Assembly: GCA_029959285.1 (NCBI GenBank)
Contig: JASCOE010000007.1
Coordinates: 1-64,000 of the forward strand
DNA: 64,000 nucleotides
Source: Flavobacteriaceae bacterium PS02337
GTDB lineage: Bacteria; Bacteroidota; Bacteroidia; Flavobacteriales; Flavobacteriaceae
Reading direction: 5' to 3'
The notes under the pieces are model-generated. The model saw nothing but the letters and a program-made list of their open reading frames with translations, did no database searches and was not told where the DNA came from. Each line of letters starts with the position of its first letter. Position 1 is the stretch's first letter. Both the position numbers and the translations under genes were made by a program. Positions 17,631 through 27,414 of this stretch are shown here, in pieces.

Positions 17631-18488
17631 TTACTTCAAAATAAATTCTTTAATGAGCTGAGCAACTTTTATAAAATGCTCTTCTAGCAGAAAATGTCCG
17701 CCATCTAATTGATGAATTTCAGCATTGCGCAAGTCTTTTTTATAAGCCCATCCGCCAGCTTCTACAAACATTTTATCATTTTTTCCCCATACAACTAATG
17801 CTTTAGGCTGATTTGTTTTCAAATAATTTTGCCATTCTGGATACAACGCAATATTACTTCCGTAATCGCGAAATAAAGCAAGCTGAATAGCATCATTTCC
17901 AGTCCTATCTAAATAAAACTGATCTAAAGCATAACTGTCGGGAGAAATTTTTTCAGGTTCTGAAGCACCGTCAAGATAAGTCCATTTTGTGGCTTCATAT
18001 TTTAAAAATAATCTCGCTCCTTTTTCTGCTTCAGGACTGTCACTTTCAATATAAGCCGCCAAAGGCGCAAGTGCTTCTCCAAGTCCGTCTAAATAAGAAT
18101 TTGCATTTTGTATGATGAAAGATTCTATCAATTCTGATCTTCGTGAAGCGATTCTAAATCCGATTGGACCTCCGTAATCTTGAACATAAAAATTGATATT
18201 TTTAAGCTGTAATTTATCTATAAAAGATTCTATAACTATCGATAAATTATGAAAAGTATATTGAAACTCCTCAACATTTGGCGCGCTGCTTTGCCCAAAA
18301 CCGGGATAATCGGGAGCGATAAGATAAAAAGAATCTGAAAGTTCATCAATAAGATTTCTATACATATGAGAAGAAGACGGAAAACCGTGCAATAACAAAA
18401 TTAAAGGATTCTCTGCCCTGCCCGCCTCACGGTAAAAAATTTTCTGCCCGTTAATTTCTACATTCTTGTAATAAACTTGATTTTTCAT
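17631..18488 (-). CDS. Alpha/beta hydrolase of the haloalkane dehalogenase/epoxide hydrolase type
   Basis: 285 residues, cytoplasmic. LLLHGFPSSSHMYRNLI (oxyanion region) and APDYPGFGQS follow the epoxide-hydrolase plan. The nucleophile elbow is VQDYGGPIGFRIA with Asp104 in place of Ser, the mark of dehalogenase and epoxide-hydrolase enzymes that form an alkyl-enzyme ester. The acid and His are near VVWGKNDKMF and LDGGHFLLEEH. It is a close relative of the proteins at 29353 and 31439. Upstream at 18534-18598 is an operator-like element shared with the 29353 gene. It probably precedes the iminopeptidase gene in one transcript. The substrate is unknown. Confidence 0.85.
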   Translation of the reverse strand: MKNQVYYKNVEINGQKIFYREAGRAENPLILLLHGFPSSSHMYRNLIDELSDSFYLIAPDYPGFGQSSAPNVEEFQYTFHNLSIVIESFIDKLQLKNINFYVQDYGGPIGFRIASRRSELIESFIIQNANSYLDGLGEALAPLAAYIESDSPEAEKGARLFLKYEATKWTYLDGASEPEKISPDSYALDQFYLDRTGNDAIQLALFRDYGSNIALYPEWQNYLKTNQPKALVVWGKNDKMFVEAGGWAYKKDLRNAEIHQLDGGHFLLEEHFIKVAQLIKEFILK

Positions 18489-18533
18489 GCTACAATATTT
18501 TATAAGCTTATAATTATTTTATGTTCAATTTTT

Positions 18534-18598
18534 CAAATTTCTTCATAATTGAAACATACTTGTTAGTCATCTTTTCCCGAATAAGTAGCAATTTTTCC
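18534..18598 (-). promoter_or_regulatory. Hydrolase promoter with two GGAAAA half-sites 21 bp apart (candidate AraC operator)
   Basis: On the minus strand GGAAAA occurs at 18593-18598 and 18572-18577, exactly 21 bp apart, the spacing used by AraC-type dimers. Thirty nt further is GAAATTTG (18534-18541), a relaxed -7 box. The same three elements with the same spacings lie before the paralogous hydrolase at 30219, whose neighbour is an AraC gene. The rest of the 366-base gap 18489-18854 holds the promoter of the 18855 operon; I see no gene in it. Confidence 0.55.
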
Positions 18599-18854
18599 TT
18601 TATTCTTTTTGAATAAAAATTCATTTAGAAAACTATAAATCAAACATTTACAAAACCATATAATTTGTTTTACGTTATATCGGCGATTTGTTTATGAAAC
18701 TCTTTCTATTTCGTCAAATTAAAATCCACTTTAAAATATAAAGCACTGATTTTTAATTAATTAAAACAAAAGGCTTGATAATTGGCTTTTCTAGTTCAGC
18801 ATTACAAAAAATGCTTTTAACGTAACTGAAAAATATAATTCAAAAATTAAAACC

Positions 18855-19646
18855 ATGAAAAATGTATTACAATTTGAAAGGAAGACAGGAATAGTATTAA
18901 AAAAAATGATACTGATTCTGTTCATTACAATGTCAGCGAATATTTCGTCAGCTCAAACACAGGTAAAAAATATTGTCTTGGTGCACGGAGCATTTGCCGA
19001 CGGTTCTGGCTGGGAAGAAGTCTATAAAATTCTAAAAAAGAAAGGATTTAATGTAAGTGTCGTAGCTAATCCAAATACTTCATTTCCAGAAGATGTTGCA
19101 GCAGCAAAACGATCTATAGATCGCATAGACGGACAAATTATTCTCGTTGGCCATTCTTATGGAGGCGCGATTATTACAGAAGCTGGAAACTCAGACAAAG
19201 TTGTCGGTTTAGTTTACATCGCTGCTTTTGTTCCTGATGCGGGAGAAACACTTTTACAATTGGTACAATCAGGACCTCCGACACCAAATTCTGGTATTGA
19301 ACCGCCATCTGCCGACGGTTTTATCTGGTACGGAAAAGCAAAATTTCATTCTGGATTTTGTGCTGATTTAAGTAAAGAAAAAGCCGATTTTCTGTATGAT
19401 TCGCAAGTGCCAATTGCAGCATCAGCTTTTGGAGCAACTGTAAGTAAAGCCGCTTGGAAAACAAAACCATCTTGGTATATCGTTGCCACTAACGATCAAA
19501 CAGTACCAATTGAAGGAGCACGATTTATGGCAAAAAGAGCCAATTCTAAAGTAACCGAAATAAATGCAAGTCATGCTGTTTATGTTTCGCAAGCCAAAGC
19601 TGTAGCCGATGTTATTGTTCGTGCCGCAAATGAAAGTGTAAAATAA
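18855..19646 (+). CDS. Exported alpha/beta hydrolase
   Basis: 263 residues. The export signal is MILILFITMSANISSAQ. Its Met is codon 18, so ATG 18906 is the likelier start and the first 17 residues may not be translated. The catalytic elbow VGHSYGGAIITE has Ser101; IVLVHGAFADGSGW is the oxyanion region; late motifs are VATNDQTVPIEGARFMAKR (acid) and INASHAVYVSQ (His). It belongs to the esterase/salicylate-esterase-like group. It is the first gene of an operon with an isochorismatase-like and an amidohydrolase gene. Confidence 0.88.
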   Translation: MKNVLQFERKTGIVLKKMILILFITMSANISSAQTQVKNIVLVHGAFADGSGWEEVYKILKKKGFNVSVVANPNTSFPEDVAAAKRSIDRIDGQIILVGHSYGGAIITEAGNSDKVVGLVYIAAFVPDAGETLLQLVQSGPPTPNSGIEPPSADGFIWYGKAKFHSGFCADLSKEKADFLYDSQVPIAASAFGATVSKAAWKTKPSWYIVATNDQTVPIEGARFMAKRANSKVTEINASHAVYVSQAKAVADVIVRAANESVK

Positions 19647-19665
19647 TAATCAAATAAAAACCATC

Positions 19666-20355
19666 ATGAAAAAAGTTCTATTAACAGCAGTTTTAGCATT
19701 AACATCAATTGGAATGTTTGCTCAAAAACCAAGTCCAAGTTTATTGAATCCGACAAATCATACTTTAGTTATGATTGATTATCAAAGTCAAATGGCATTT
19801 GCAACAAAAAATATCGATCCTGAATTATTGCGAAATAATGCTGGTTTAATTGCAGGAACAACTAAAATATTTAATGTTCCAACTGTTGTCACTACGGTTG
19901 CAGAAACCACTTTTAGCGGTCCCGTTTTTCCAGAAGTACAAGAATTTTATCCAAAAGCCTCTTCCAATTATATTGATCGTACCACGATGAATTGTTGGGA
20001 AGATGTAAATGCTCAAAAAGCAATTGCAGGAAAAGGCAAAAAAACATTGGTAATGGGCGGTTTATGGACAAGCGTTTGTATTGTCGGACCTGTTTTATCT
20101 GCTATTAATGAAGGTTATACGGTTTATGTTATTACCGATGCAAGTGGCGATGTTTCGAAAGAAGCGCATGAAATGGCAGTAACACGTATGGTACAAGCAG
20201 GCGCACGTCCGATTACGTCTTTACAATATATTTTAGAATTACAGCGTGATTGGGCGAGAAGCGAAACGTATAAAGCCGTAACCGATTTAATCGTTAAATA
20301 TGGCGGTGCTTACGGAATTGGAATTCAGTACGCGCGTGCGGTTATCAAACATTAA
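19666..20355 (+). CDS. Exported isochorismatase-like cysteine hydrolase
   Basis: 229 residues. The signal peptide is about residues 1-19 (KKVLLTAVLALTSIGMFAQ). The isochorismatase/nicotinamidase fold is clear: catalytic Asp in VMIDYQSQMAF (Asp38), a central DRTTMNCWED, and the nucleophile Cys in GGLWTSVCIVGPVLSA, followed by GYTVYVITDASGD. It is most like the YcaC group. It hydrolyses an amide or related bond of an unknown substrate, in the periplasm. It starts 19 nt after the preceding hydrolase. Confidence 0.9.
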   Translation: MKKVLLTAVLALTSIGMFAQKPSPSLLNPTNHTLVMIDYQSQMAFATKNIDPELLRNNAGLIAGTTKIFNVPTVVTTVAETTFSGPVFPEVQEFYPKASSNYIDRTTMNCWEDVNAQKAIAGKGKKTLVMGGLWTSVCIVGPVLSAINEGYTVYVITDASGDVSKEAHEMAVTRMVQAGARPITSLQYILELQRDWARSETYKAVTDLIVKYGGAYGIGIQYARAVIKH

Positions 20356-20368
20356 GTAAAGTTTTAAT

Positions 20369-20396
20369 AACCAGAGGCTATTTGTCTCTGGTTTTA
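20369..20396 (+). terminator. Weak intra-operon terminator or attenuator hairpin
   Basis: Stem AACCAGAG (20369-20376) / CTCTGGTT (20386-20393) followed by only a few T. It lies between the isochorismatase and amidohydrolase genes and could lower downstream expression or protect the upstream mRNA. Confidence 0.5.
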
Positions 20397-20408
20397 ATTG
20401 TAATCAAT

Positions 20409-22190
20409 ATGACAACATTTACTAAGATTCTTATTCTGCTTTCTTTTGTTTTATCACATTCCTTTGCAAATGCTCAGAAAAAAGCTTCTCTAATTATCAT
20501 CAATGCTAAAGTAATTACTTTGAATGATGCCAGCCCGCAAGCTCAGGCGATAGCTGTAAATGGCGATAAAATAACTGCTGTTGGAACTAATAGTGAAATA
20601 TTACGTTTTAAAACAAGCCAATCGATTGTTGTTGATGCAAAAGGAAAAACTGTTATTCCTGGTTTATACGATTCGCATCTTCATGTAATTCGTGGCGGAC
20701 GATTTTATAATACTGAACTACGCTGGGACGGGGTTAAAACTTTAAAAAGAGCGCTTCAATTAGTAAAAGAACAAGCGCAACGAACGCCAAAAGATCAATG
20801 GGTACGCGTTGTTGGCGGTTGGACGGAATATCAATTGGAAGAAAAAAGAAAACCGACTTTAGAGGAAATCAATGAAGCCGCAGGAAATACACCAACATTT
20901 ATTCTCAATCTTTATGGAGAAGCATATGTAAACAAAGCTGGATTACAAAAACTCGGAATTAACGAAGACACTCCAAATCCGTATGGCGGATTAATTCAAA
21001 AAGACCGTTTTGGACAGCCAACAGGATTATTGGTTGCAGAACCTAATGCTTTTATTTTGTATTCTACTTTGGCTAAACTTCCAGAATTAAGTGCTTTAGA
21101 GAAAGTAAATTCGACCAAACTTTTTATGACGGAATTAAATTCTCTTGGCGTTACAAGTGTTATGGATGCTGGCGGAGGTTTTCAAAATTTTCCTGATGAT
21201 TATAAAATTACAGACTCGCTTTCAAAACGTAAAGAACTTACGCTGCGCCTGCCCTATTATTTATTTGCACAAAGACCTGGAAAAGAACTTGAAGATTATC
21301 AAAAATGGATTAACATGGTTGATATTGATACACATATGCACGATGATCAGCCAACAGAATATTATGTACAAGGCGGTGGCGAAAATTTGGTGGCTTCGGG
21401 AGGTGATTTTGAAAACTTTACAAAACCGCGACCAGAATTAGCTCCAATAATGGAAAGCCAATTGAAATTGGTAATTGGAACATTGGTAAAAAATCGTTGG
21501 CCGTTTCGCTTACATGCCACTTATAATGAAAGCATTGTTCGGTTTTTGAATGTTATTGAAGAAGTGAATAAAGAAACTCCGTTAAACGGTTTGGTCTGGT
21601 TTTTCGATCATGCTGAAACAGTTTCAGATGAAAGCCTTTTAAGAATTAAAAAACTTGGTGGCGGAATTGCGATTCAACATCGTATGGCCTATCAGGCGGA
21701 AACTTTTATTTCTCGTTATGGAAAAAAAGCAGCTTTAAACACGCCTCCAATTCGCAAAATGATTGATTTAGAAATTCCTGTCGGCGGCGGAACTGATGGC
21801 ACGCGTGTTGCGAGTTATAATCCGTGGGTTGGCTTGTATTGGTTAGTAACAGGAAAATCAATTGGCGGAACTGAATTTGCTTCACCAGAAAATCAATTAG
21901 ATCGAATCAAAGCATTAAAAATTTATACACAAGGAAGCGCTTCATTAATTCATCAAGACCAAGATAGAGGAACAATTAAAGAAGATTATTTAGCTGATTT
22001 AGCCATACTTTCAGAAGATTATTTAACTATTGATGCAGAAAAAATCAAAGACATTTCTTCTGATTTAACCATTCTAGATGGAAAAATAATTTATGGAAAA
22101 GGGGAATTCTTAAAACTAGCTCCAGCAATTCCAAAAGCTTTACCAAATTGGAGTCCAGTCAATTATTATGGCGGATATCAAAAAAACTAA
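20409..22190 (+). CDS. Exported YtcJ-type amidohydrolase
   Basis: 593 residues from the ATG at 20409. A TTG at 20382 would place the start inside the preceding hairpin. The signal peptide is ILILLSFVLSHSFANAQ. Next comes the small composite beta domain (NAKVITLNDASPQAQAIAVNGDKITAVG), then GLYDSHLHVIRGG with the metal-binding HxH. RLHATYNESIVRF, LVWFFDHAETV and IPVGGGTDGTRVASYNPW carry the remaining His/Asp ligands. It hydrolyses an exocyclic amide or similar bond. Together with the isochorismatase-like and alpha/beta hydrolase genes it would form a periplasmic breakdown route. Confidence 0.9.
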   Translation: MTTFTKILILLSFVLSHSFANAQKKASLIIINAKVITLNDASPQAQAIAVNGDKITAVGTNSEILRFKTSQSIVVDAKGKTVIPGLYDSHLHVIRGGRFYNTELRWDGVKTLKRALQLVKEQAQRTPKDQWVRVVGGWTEYQLEEKRKPTLEEINEAAGNTPTFILNLYGEAYVNKAGLQKLGINEDTPNPYGGLIQKDRFGQPTGLLVAEPNAFILYSTLAKLPELSALEKVNSTKLFMTELNSLGVTSVMDAGGGFQNFPDDYKITDSLSKRKELTLRLPYYLFAQRPGKELEDYQKWINMVDIDTHMHDDQPTEYYVQGGGENLVASGGDFENFTKPRPELAPIMESQLKLVIGTLVKNRWPFRLHATYNESIVRFLNVIEEVNKETPLNGLVWFFDHAETVSDESLLRIKKLGGGIAIQHRMAYQAETFISRYGKKAALNTPPIRKMIDLEIPVGGGTDGTRVASYNPWVGLYWLVTGKSIGGTEFASPENQLDRIKALKIYTQGSASLIHQDQDRGTIKEDYLADLAILSEDYLTIDAEKIKDISSDLTILDGKIIYGKGEFLKLAPAIPKALPNWSPVNYYGGYQKN

Positions 22191-22192
22191 CT

Positions 22193-22612
22193 ATGAAAAA
22201 AAGACTTTTCTTCTTGATGTGTAAAAATGGCATCTTAAGCCATTTTGGTTTATTATTTTTTAGAGTGGCCGTAGCTTTTGAATTATTATTTGTACACGGC
22301 TTAAAAAAAATCGGAATTGGAGTTGCCATTGCAGAAACCGTTCCCAATCCGTTGGGATTGCCAGAGTTTTTTAATCAGGCATTTGCCATTGTAGCCAATA
22401 TCATTATGCCTTTGTTTATTGCGGCGGGATTATTTACCAAATTAGCGACGCTGCCTATTTTAGCCGTTACATTAAGCGGTTTTTTTATTGTTCATTTTCA
22501 TGATCCGATTGCTGTAAGAGATATTCCGTTTATGTATAGTGTTTGTTTTCTCTTTCTAACTATCGTCGGACCTGGAAAATATTCGCTAGATTATTATTTT
22601 TTAAACAAATAA
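22193..22612 (+). CDS. DoxX-family membrane protein
   Basis: 139 residues from the ATG at 22193, two bases after the amidohydrolase stop. Earlier in-frame starts would overlap that gene. Four hydrophobic segments begin with GLLFFRVAVAFELLFVHGLKKIG, the typical DoxX first helix with 'R..F...HG..K', and HDPIAVRDIPFMYSVCFLFL lies near the end. DoxX proteins are poorly understood membrane subunits linked to redox or sulfur chemistry. It is the last gene of the 18855-22612 unit; no clear terminator follows. Confidence 0.9.
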   Translation: MKKRLFFLMCKNGILSHFGLLFFRVAVAFELLFVHGLKKIGIGVAIAETVPNPLGLPEFFNQAFAIVANIIMPLFIAAGLFTKLATLPILAVTLSGFFIVHFHDPIAVRDIPFMYSVCFLFLTIVGPGKYSLDYYFLNK

Positions 22613-22655
22613 AACTCTTTTTTGAAAGTTTAAATTCCGGTTATGGTTAAAACAT

Positions 22656-24608
22656 TTATTGGTTTAAACCGTTTACTCCAAGTTTTTTCATTTTTGAATA
22701 TAAAGTAGAAGCCGGAATATTTAAAATCTCTGCGGCGCCGCCTTTTCCTGAGATTTTTCCTTTACAACGTTTTAAAATATAAGTAATATAATCACGTTCA
22801 TTTTCATGAATAGTCTGCACTAAAAATTCTTGACTTTTTCCTTCGTCAGAAGTTTTAATGCTGGTTGGTAACGGAACTTCTTTTATAGTCGAATCTGAAT
22901 TTAGCAAAATCATTCTTTGTACAATATGTTCCAATTCTCTAATATTTCCTGGCCAATTGTAATTTATCATTTGCTGAATAGCATAATCTGAAATCTGTGG
23001 CGTTTTTATTCCAGACGACTTGCTAAAAGTATCCATAAAATGAGAAACTAAAGCAGGAATATCTTCTCTGCGTTCTCTTAGCGTTGGAACAATTATCGGG
23101 AAAACATGTAATCTGTAATATAAATCAAGTCTAAAACGTCCTGCCGCTATCTCTTCTTCTAGATTACGATTTGTCGCTGCAATTATTCTAACATTGACTT
23201 TGATAGACGAACTTCCTCCTACTCTTTCAAATTCTTTTTCCTGAAGAACACGAAGCAATTTTATCTGCATTTGCATCGGCATTTCGCCAATTTCGTCTAG
23301 AAAAACAGTGCCGCCGTCAGCAGCTTCAAATTTACCAATTCTTCTTTCTAAAGCTCCCGTAAAAGCGCCTTTTTCATGTCCGAAAAACAAGGATTCTGCT
23401 AAGTTATCTGGAACAGCGCCGCAGTTTATAATAACTAAAGGTTTATTTTTTCTTGGTGATAATTGATGAATACTCTGAGCGACTTTTTCTTTACCCGTTC
23501 CGCTTTCACCTAAAATTAAAACCGAAGTTTCAGAATGTGCAACCTTTTGGATGTGATCAAAAACAGTGAGCATTTTTTCGCTATTTCCAATCATAGAAAA
23601 AAATTCAGGAGATTTTTCTTCTAGTTTAATTGGCGTTTTCTTTTTTGCGATGACATTCGATATTTCTTTTTTTGAAGTGTACATTGTGGTAACAAACTTC
23701 GCTAAAGTCAATTCCAATTTTGATAAAATAGAAAGATGTTCTGCATTATAACATTCTGAATTTCTGCTAAAAAAGAAGAAATTAAAAACACCTTCATTTT
23801 CGATTCTGACTGGAAAAGAGGCAAATGATTTCAAACCAAAAGTTTGAGCATGAATTCTTTTAATTGGCGAGTTTTGAAAAATTTCATTGAATGCACTTCC
23901 TTCATAAATTTTCGGAAATTCGAGTTTTGGCGAATTCTCTTTTAAATCTGATAATTCTTGTTTGCTTTTTCCAGAGATTTTAGAAAACTTATCGAAATCA
24001 ATAACTTCATAACTATCAAAATTTTTCCTCAATAAACCAATCGGATTAAAATCGTTTTTAATAAAACCAGTTTGCATATAATCAAAAGGCACATAAGTCT
24101 GAAGTATTTTGGAAATTTCTACTAAAGCTTCATCCCATTTTAAATTGGAAGAAGTAATTTCTTCAATACTTTCTTTTAATAAATTTTCTTGCTGTGAAAG
24201 CGATTCTATAGAATGTTTATGACGATAACTCGCAATTTCCAACGTAATCAAAACATCTTTAGGTCTAAAAGGTTTTACAATAAAACCGTAAGGATGCGTT
24301 TTCTTGGCCTCTTCTAAAATCGATTTATTAGAATTGGCAGATAAATAAATAAAACCAATATGATTTTTATTGAGTTCTTTTGCCAAATCAATTCCTGTTT
24401 CTTTTCCGCGTAAACGAATGTCTAAAAAAACCAAATCAGGTCTTTCTATCTCTATACTTTCTAAAGCCTGAGCTACCGATTTTGCAACTCCTATAACTTG
24501 ATAATCTGCTTTTTGAAGAATAAATCGTAAATCATTTGCTTCAATAAATTGATCTTCAACAATGAGTATTTTCATCTTGTTATTTTCGGCATTTTTTTGA
24601 AATTCCAT
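22656..24608 (-). CDS. Sigma-54-dependent response regulator (REC-GAF-like-AAA+-HTH_8)
   Basis: 650 residues. The receiver domain is at about 12-130 with phospho-acceptor Asp63 (LVFLDIRLRG); an ATG at codon 12 (24575) is an equally good start. A GAF-like region follows at about 160-325. The AAA+ core has Walker A GESGTGKEK, the sigma-54 contact motif GAFTGA and Walker B GGTVFLDEIGE. A C-terminal Fis-type helix-turn-helix (GGAAEILNIPASTLYSKMKKL) ends the protein. It would activate RpoN promoters when phosphorylated by the divergent kinase at 24905. It is a paralogue of 59973-61946. Confidence 0.95.
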   Translation of the reverse strand: MEFQKNAENNKMKILIVEDQFIEANDLRFILQKADYQVIGVAKSVAQALESIEIERPDLVFLDIRLRGKETGIDLAKELNKNHIGFIYLSANSNKSILEEAKKTHPYGFIVKPFRPKDVLITLEIASYRHKHSIESLSQQENLLKESIEEITSSNLKWDEALVEISKILQTYVPFDYMQTGFIKNDFNPIGLLRKNFDSYEVIDFDKFSKISGKSKQELSDLKENSPKLEFPKIYEGSAFNEIFQNSPIKRIHAQTFGLKSFASFPVRIENEGVFNFFFFSRNSECYNAEHLSILSKLELTLAKFVTTMYTSKKEISNVIAKKKTPIKLEEKSPEFFSMIGNSEKMLTVFDHIQKVAHSETSVLILGESGTGKEKVAQSIHQLSPRKNKPLVIINCGAVPDNLAESLFFGHEKGAFTGALERRIGKFEAADGGTVFLDEIGEMPMQMQIKLLRVLQEKEFERVGGSSSIKVNVRIIAATNRNLEEEIAAGRFRLDLYYRLHVFPIIVPTLRERREDIPALVSHFMDTFSKSSGIKTPQISDYAIQQMINYNWPGNIRELEHIVQRMILLNSDSTIKEVPLPTSIKTSDEGKSQEFLVQTIHENERDYITYILKRCKGKISGKGGAAEILNIPASTLYSKMKKLGVNGLNQ

Positions 24609-24904
24609 ACTAAAATTTTTAGAGAGAACAGAGGCGTATTCCGTTATTAAAACTAAGAGCTAAAGTTACTGAGCATTTTGTTAATAATGAAGAAAATTGA
24701 TAAGAAAATAAAGCTTAAATCGATAATATTTTTAAATCTCGATTTGAAATATTTACGTCAAATTAAACTGAAAATCAACACGTTAAATAATTTCCTACTT
24801 AAAAATTAAATTATGTTCGATTTTGAAATGATAATTTTGAAAATGCGCAATTATATCCTATTTTAACAGTTTTATTCTCAAATTCAAATCATCATTTTTT
24901 CTAT

Positions 24905-27340
24905 ATGAAACAACTCTATTTTTTAAGCTTTTTTATACTTATTTCGTTCTCCATTTTTAGCCAGACTAAAGTGCAGAATGACAATTATAATATCAAAAAA
25001 AATAGGTTATTAATTAAATCGACTGCAATGTATTTATCTTCCGTAAGTCAAGGAAGCATTGATATTGACAGTGCAATGGTTTTGGCATGCGCAGCAAATA
25101 AATTTCCCATTTCTTTTTCTTTTGACGAAGGTTTTTATGACGGAAAATCTGTTAGCGGAAGCGAAATGGTTGATCAGAGTGATATAAGTGCAGCTTTGAA
25201 AATACTTCCTTCACTAAAAAATTCAGATCATATCAAATTATTATTGCAATTAGGAAGTCATTATCTTTTTAAACCTGGAGAAAAAAAAGAAGATCTTCAA
25301 AAATCTTTATATTACATCAAGCAAGCTATTGCGCAAAGTAAATTATCGGGGAGTTTAAAATGGAAACATCAAAGCAATATATTATTAGGAAAATATTATA
25401 CACAAGCCAATAATTTTGGCGAAAGTAAAAAGCTATTTTCGACTGTAGTCAACGAAAGCAGAAAATTAAACAACCCAAAATATTTGGCCGATGCATTAAA
25501 TAATGAAGGTTCTTATCTTGCTGTAGATGATCCGGATAAAGAAAAAGCATTGACTGAAGCAATGTCAATTTATAAATCTTTAAACGAAAAAGAATTAGAA
25601 ATTGAAATGCGCATGAAAATTCTAACCATTCATTTTTGGGCAGGAAATATTGATCTTGCAGAGAAAGAATTATTAGAAATTGATGAAATTCAAAAGAAAA
25701 TTGGTTTTAAGCATACACACTACACTACGGCACCTCTTACATTTATTTATACTTTAAAAAATAACTTGAGAAAGGCACTTTTTTATGCAATTGAAAATGT
25801 AAAAACTATGGAAAACACGAATGATTTTCTTTGTGCAGATAATTTTTATTTGCATTTAGGAAGTGTCTATTTTTCTATGGGACACATTGATGAATCGATC
25901 AATTTGTACAAGAAAAGTTTTGACATGCGTACCAAAAGCATTACAAGCGGCGCTTGGTCAAAAAGTTTATACTTGATTATTGAATGTCTTGCTCAGGAAA
26001 AAAGATATAAAGAAGCACTTACTTATATAAAACTGACAGATCTTTATCCTCCGAAAAATGACGTAGATGTTTTTTTTCTAGCGTATTGTAAAGCAGGAAC
26101 ATATGACGTAATGGGAAATCCAGCAGCCGAAAAATCTTATATTGAAATGGATAAAAGTGCCCAAAAAATTATGTCGCCAAAAACTGCTATTATGATATTA
26201 ACGGGTTATTCGAAAATGTCATTGTTTTATGCCAAAAAAGGAAACGCAGCTAAAGCGCAATTTTATGCTGACAAGGTTTTAGATTTAGGAAAAAAAACAA
26301 ATCAGAGTATCAAATTTCAGGATCTCGAACTTTCTTTGTTTAAAATAGATTCACTCAACGGAAAGTTTTATTCTTCGATAAATCATTATCAAAATTTTAC
26401 AAAAATAAATGATTCACTTTATGATATTTCCAACAATAAAAAAATTGAAGAGCTTAAAATTGAATATGAAACTTTGCAAAAAGAAGAAAACATAAAAAAA
26501 TTAGAAGTTCAAAGTAAATTGCAACAGACAAAATTAGATAAGTCTAAACTCTTGATTAATTCTTCTATCGGCATAATTTTACTGCTTTTTATCCTAATCG
26601 GACTTTTTTATAATCATTATCAGTTAAAACAAAAAAGCAGTAGAAAACTAGAACAGAAAGAAAAAGAAATTAGCCTGAAAAATATAAGTCTACAGAATTT
26701 AGTTCTTGAAAAAGAATGGCTTATAAAAGAAATTCACCATCGCGTAAAAAACAATCTGCAAACAGTAATGAGTTTATTAAACTCGCAAACAGAATTTATA
26801 GAAGATCATCTTGCGCTTTCAACCATTAAAAGCAGTCAGCATAGAATTCATGCCATGTCGTTAATTCATCAGAAGCTTTATATGTCTGAAAATATTGCGT
26901 CTATCAATATGCCCGTTTATACCAATGAATTGTTAGAATATTTAAAAGATGCTTTTAACTTAAACCAAAATCCGCGTTTTTTATTAGAAATTGAAGAATT
27001 AGAATTGGAAGTTACGCAAGCCATTCCGTTGGGTTTAATTATAAATGAAGCCGTGACAAATGCGATAAAATATGCATTCCCAAACAATCAAAACGGATTA
27101 ATTACGGTATCGCTTACTTCAACAAATGACACACACTATTTACTCACAATTCAAGACAACGGAATCGGAATTGCGATGGATGCTGACAAAGTCAATACTT
27201 CTTTTGGAATGAGTTTGATAAAAGGTTTAAGTGAAGATTTGGATGGCATTTTTTCTATTGAAAACCAAAACGGAACTTTACTAAAATTGTCTTTTGAAAA
27301 AAATATTTTAGACGTAGAAGAAATGAATTACACAGCGTAG
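24905..27340 (+). CDS. TPR sensor histidine kinase (HisKA_2 type)
   Basis: 811 residues. The signal peptide is about residues 1-19. A periplasmic TPR-like helical array runs to about residue 535. One transmembrane helix follows (LLINSSIGIILLLFILIGLFY), then a coiled coil. The HisKA_2 box EIHHRVKNNLQ contains His611/612, and a HATPase_c domain carries NEAVTNAIKYAF and DNGIGI. It phosphorylates the response regulator encoded divergently at 22656. The 296-base spacer 24609-24904 holds both promoters; I see no other gene in it. It is a paralogue of the partial kinase at 62153. Confidence 0.94.
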   Translation: MKQLYFLSFFILISFSIFSQTKVQNDNYNIKKNRLLIKSTAMYLSSVSQGSIDIDSAMVLACAANKFPISFSFDEGFYDGKSVSGSEMVDQSDISAALKILPSLKNSDHIKLLLQLGSHYLFKPGEKKEDLQKSLYYIKQAIAQSKLSGSLKWKHQSNILLGKYYTQANNFGESKKLFSTVVNESRKLNNPKYLADALNNEGSYLAVDDPDKEKALTEAMSIYKSLNEKELEIEMRMKILTIHFWAGNIDLAEKELLEIDEIQKKIGFKHTHYTTAPLTFIYTLKNNLRKALFYAIENVKTMENTNDFLCADNFYLHLGSVYFSMGHIDESINLYKKSFDMRTKSITSGAWSKSLYLIIECLAQEKRYKEALTYIKLTDLYPPKNDVDVFFLAYCKAGTYDVMGNPAAEKSYIEMDKSAQKIMSPKTAIMILTGYSKMSLFYAKKGNAAKAQFYADKVLDLGKKTNQSIKFQDLELSLFKIDSLNGKFYSSINHYQNFTKINDSLYDISNNKKIEELKIEYETLQKEENIKKLEVQSKLQQTKLDKSKLLINSSIGIILLLFILIGLFYNHYQLKQKSSRKLEQKEKEISLKNISLQNLVLEKEWLIKEIHHRVKNNLQTVMSLLNSQTEFIEDHLALSTIKSSQHRIHAMSLIHQKLYMSENIASINMPVYTNELLEYLKDAFNLNQNPRFLLEIEELELEVTQAIPLGLIINEAVTNAIKYAFPNNQNGLITVSLTSTNDTHYLLTIQDNGIGIAMDADKVNTSFGMSLIKGLSEDLDGIFSIENQNGTLLKLSFEKNILDVEEMNYTA

Positions 27341-27346
27341 TAACAA

Positions 27347-27388
27347 AAGAAAAAGTGCTTAAATAAACCTATTTAAACACTTTTTCTT
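27347..27388. terminator. Bidirectional terminator
   Basis: Arms AAGAAAAAGTG (27347-27357) and CACTTTTTCTT (27378-27388), with inner TTAAATA / TATTTAA pairing. It ends the kinase gene and the convergent gene at 27415. Confidence 0.85.
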
Positions 27389-27414
27389 TTCAATTTATAA
27401 TTAACAATTCACAA

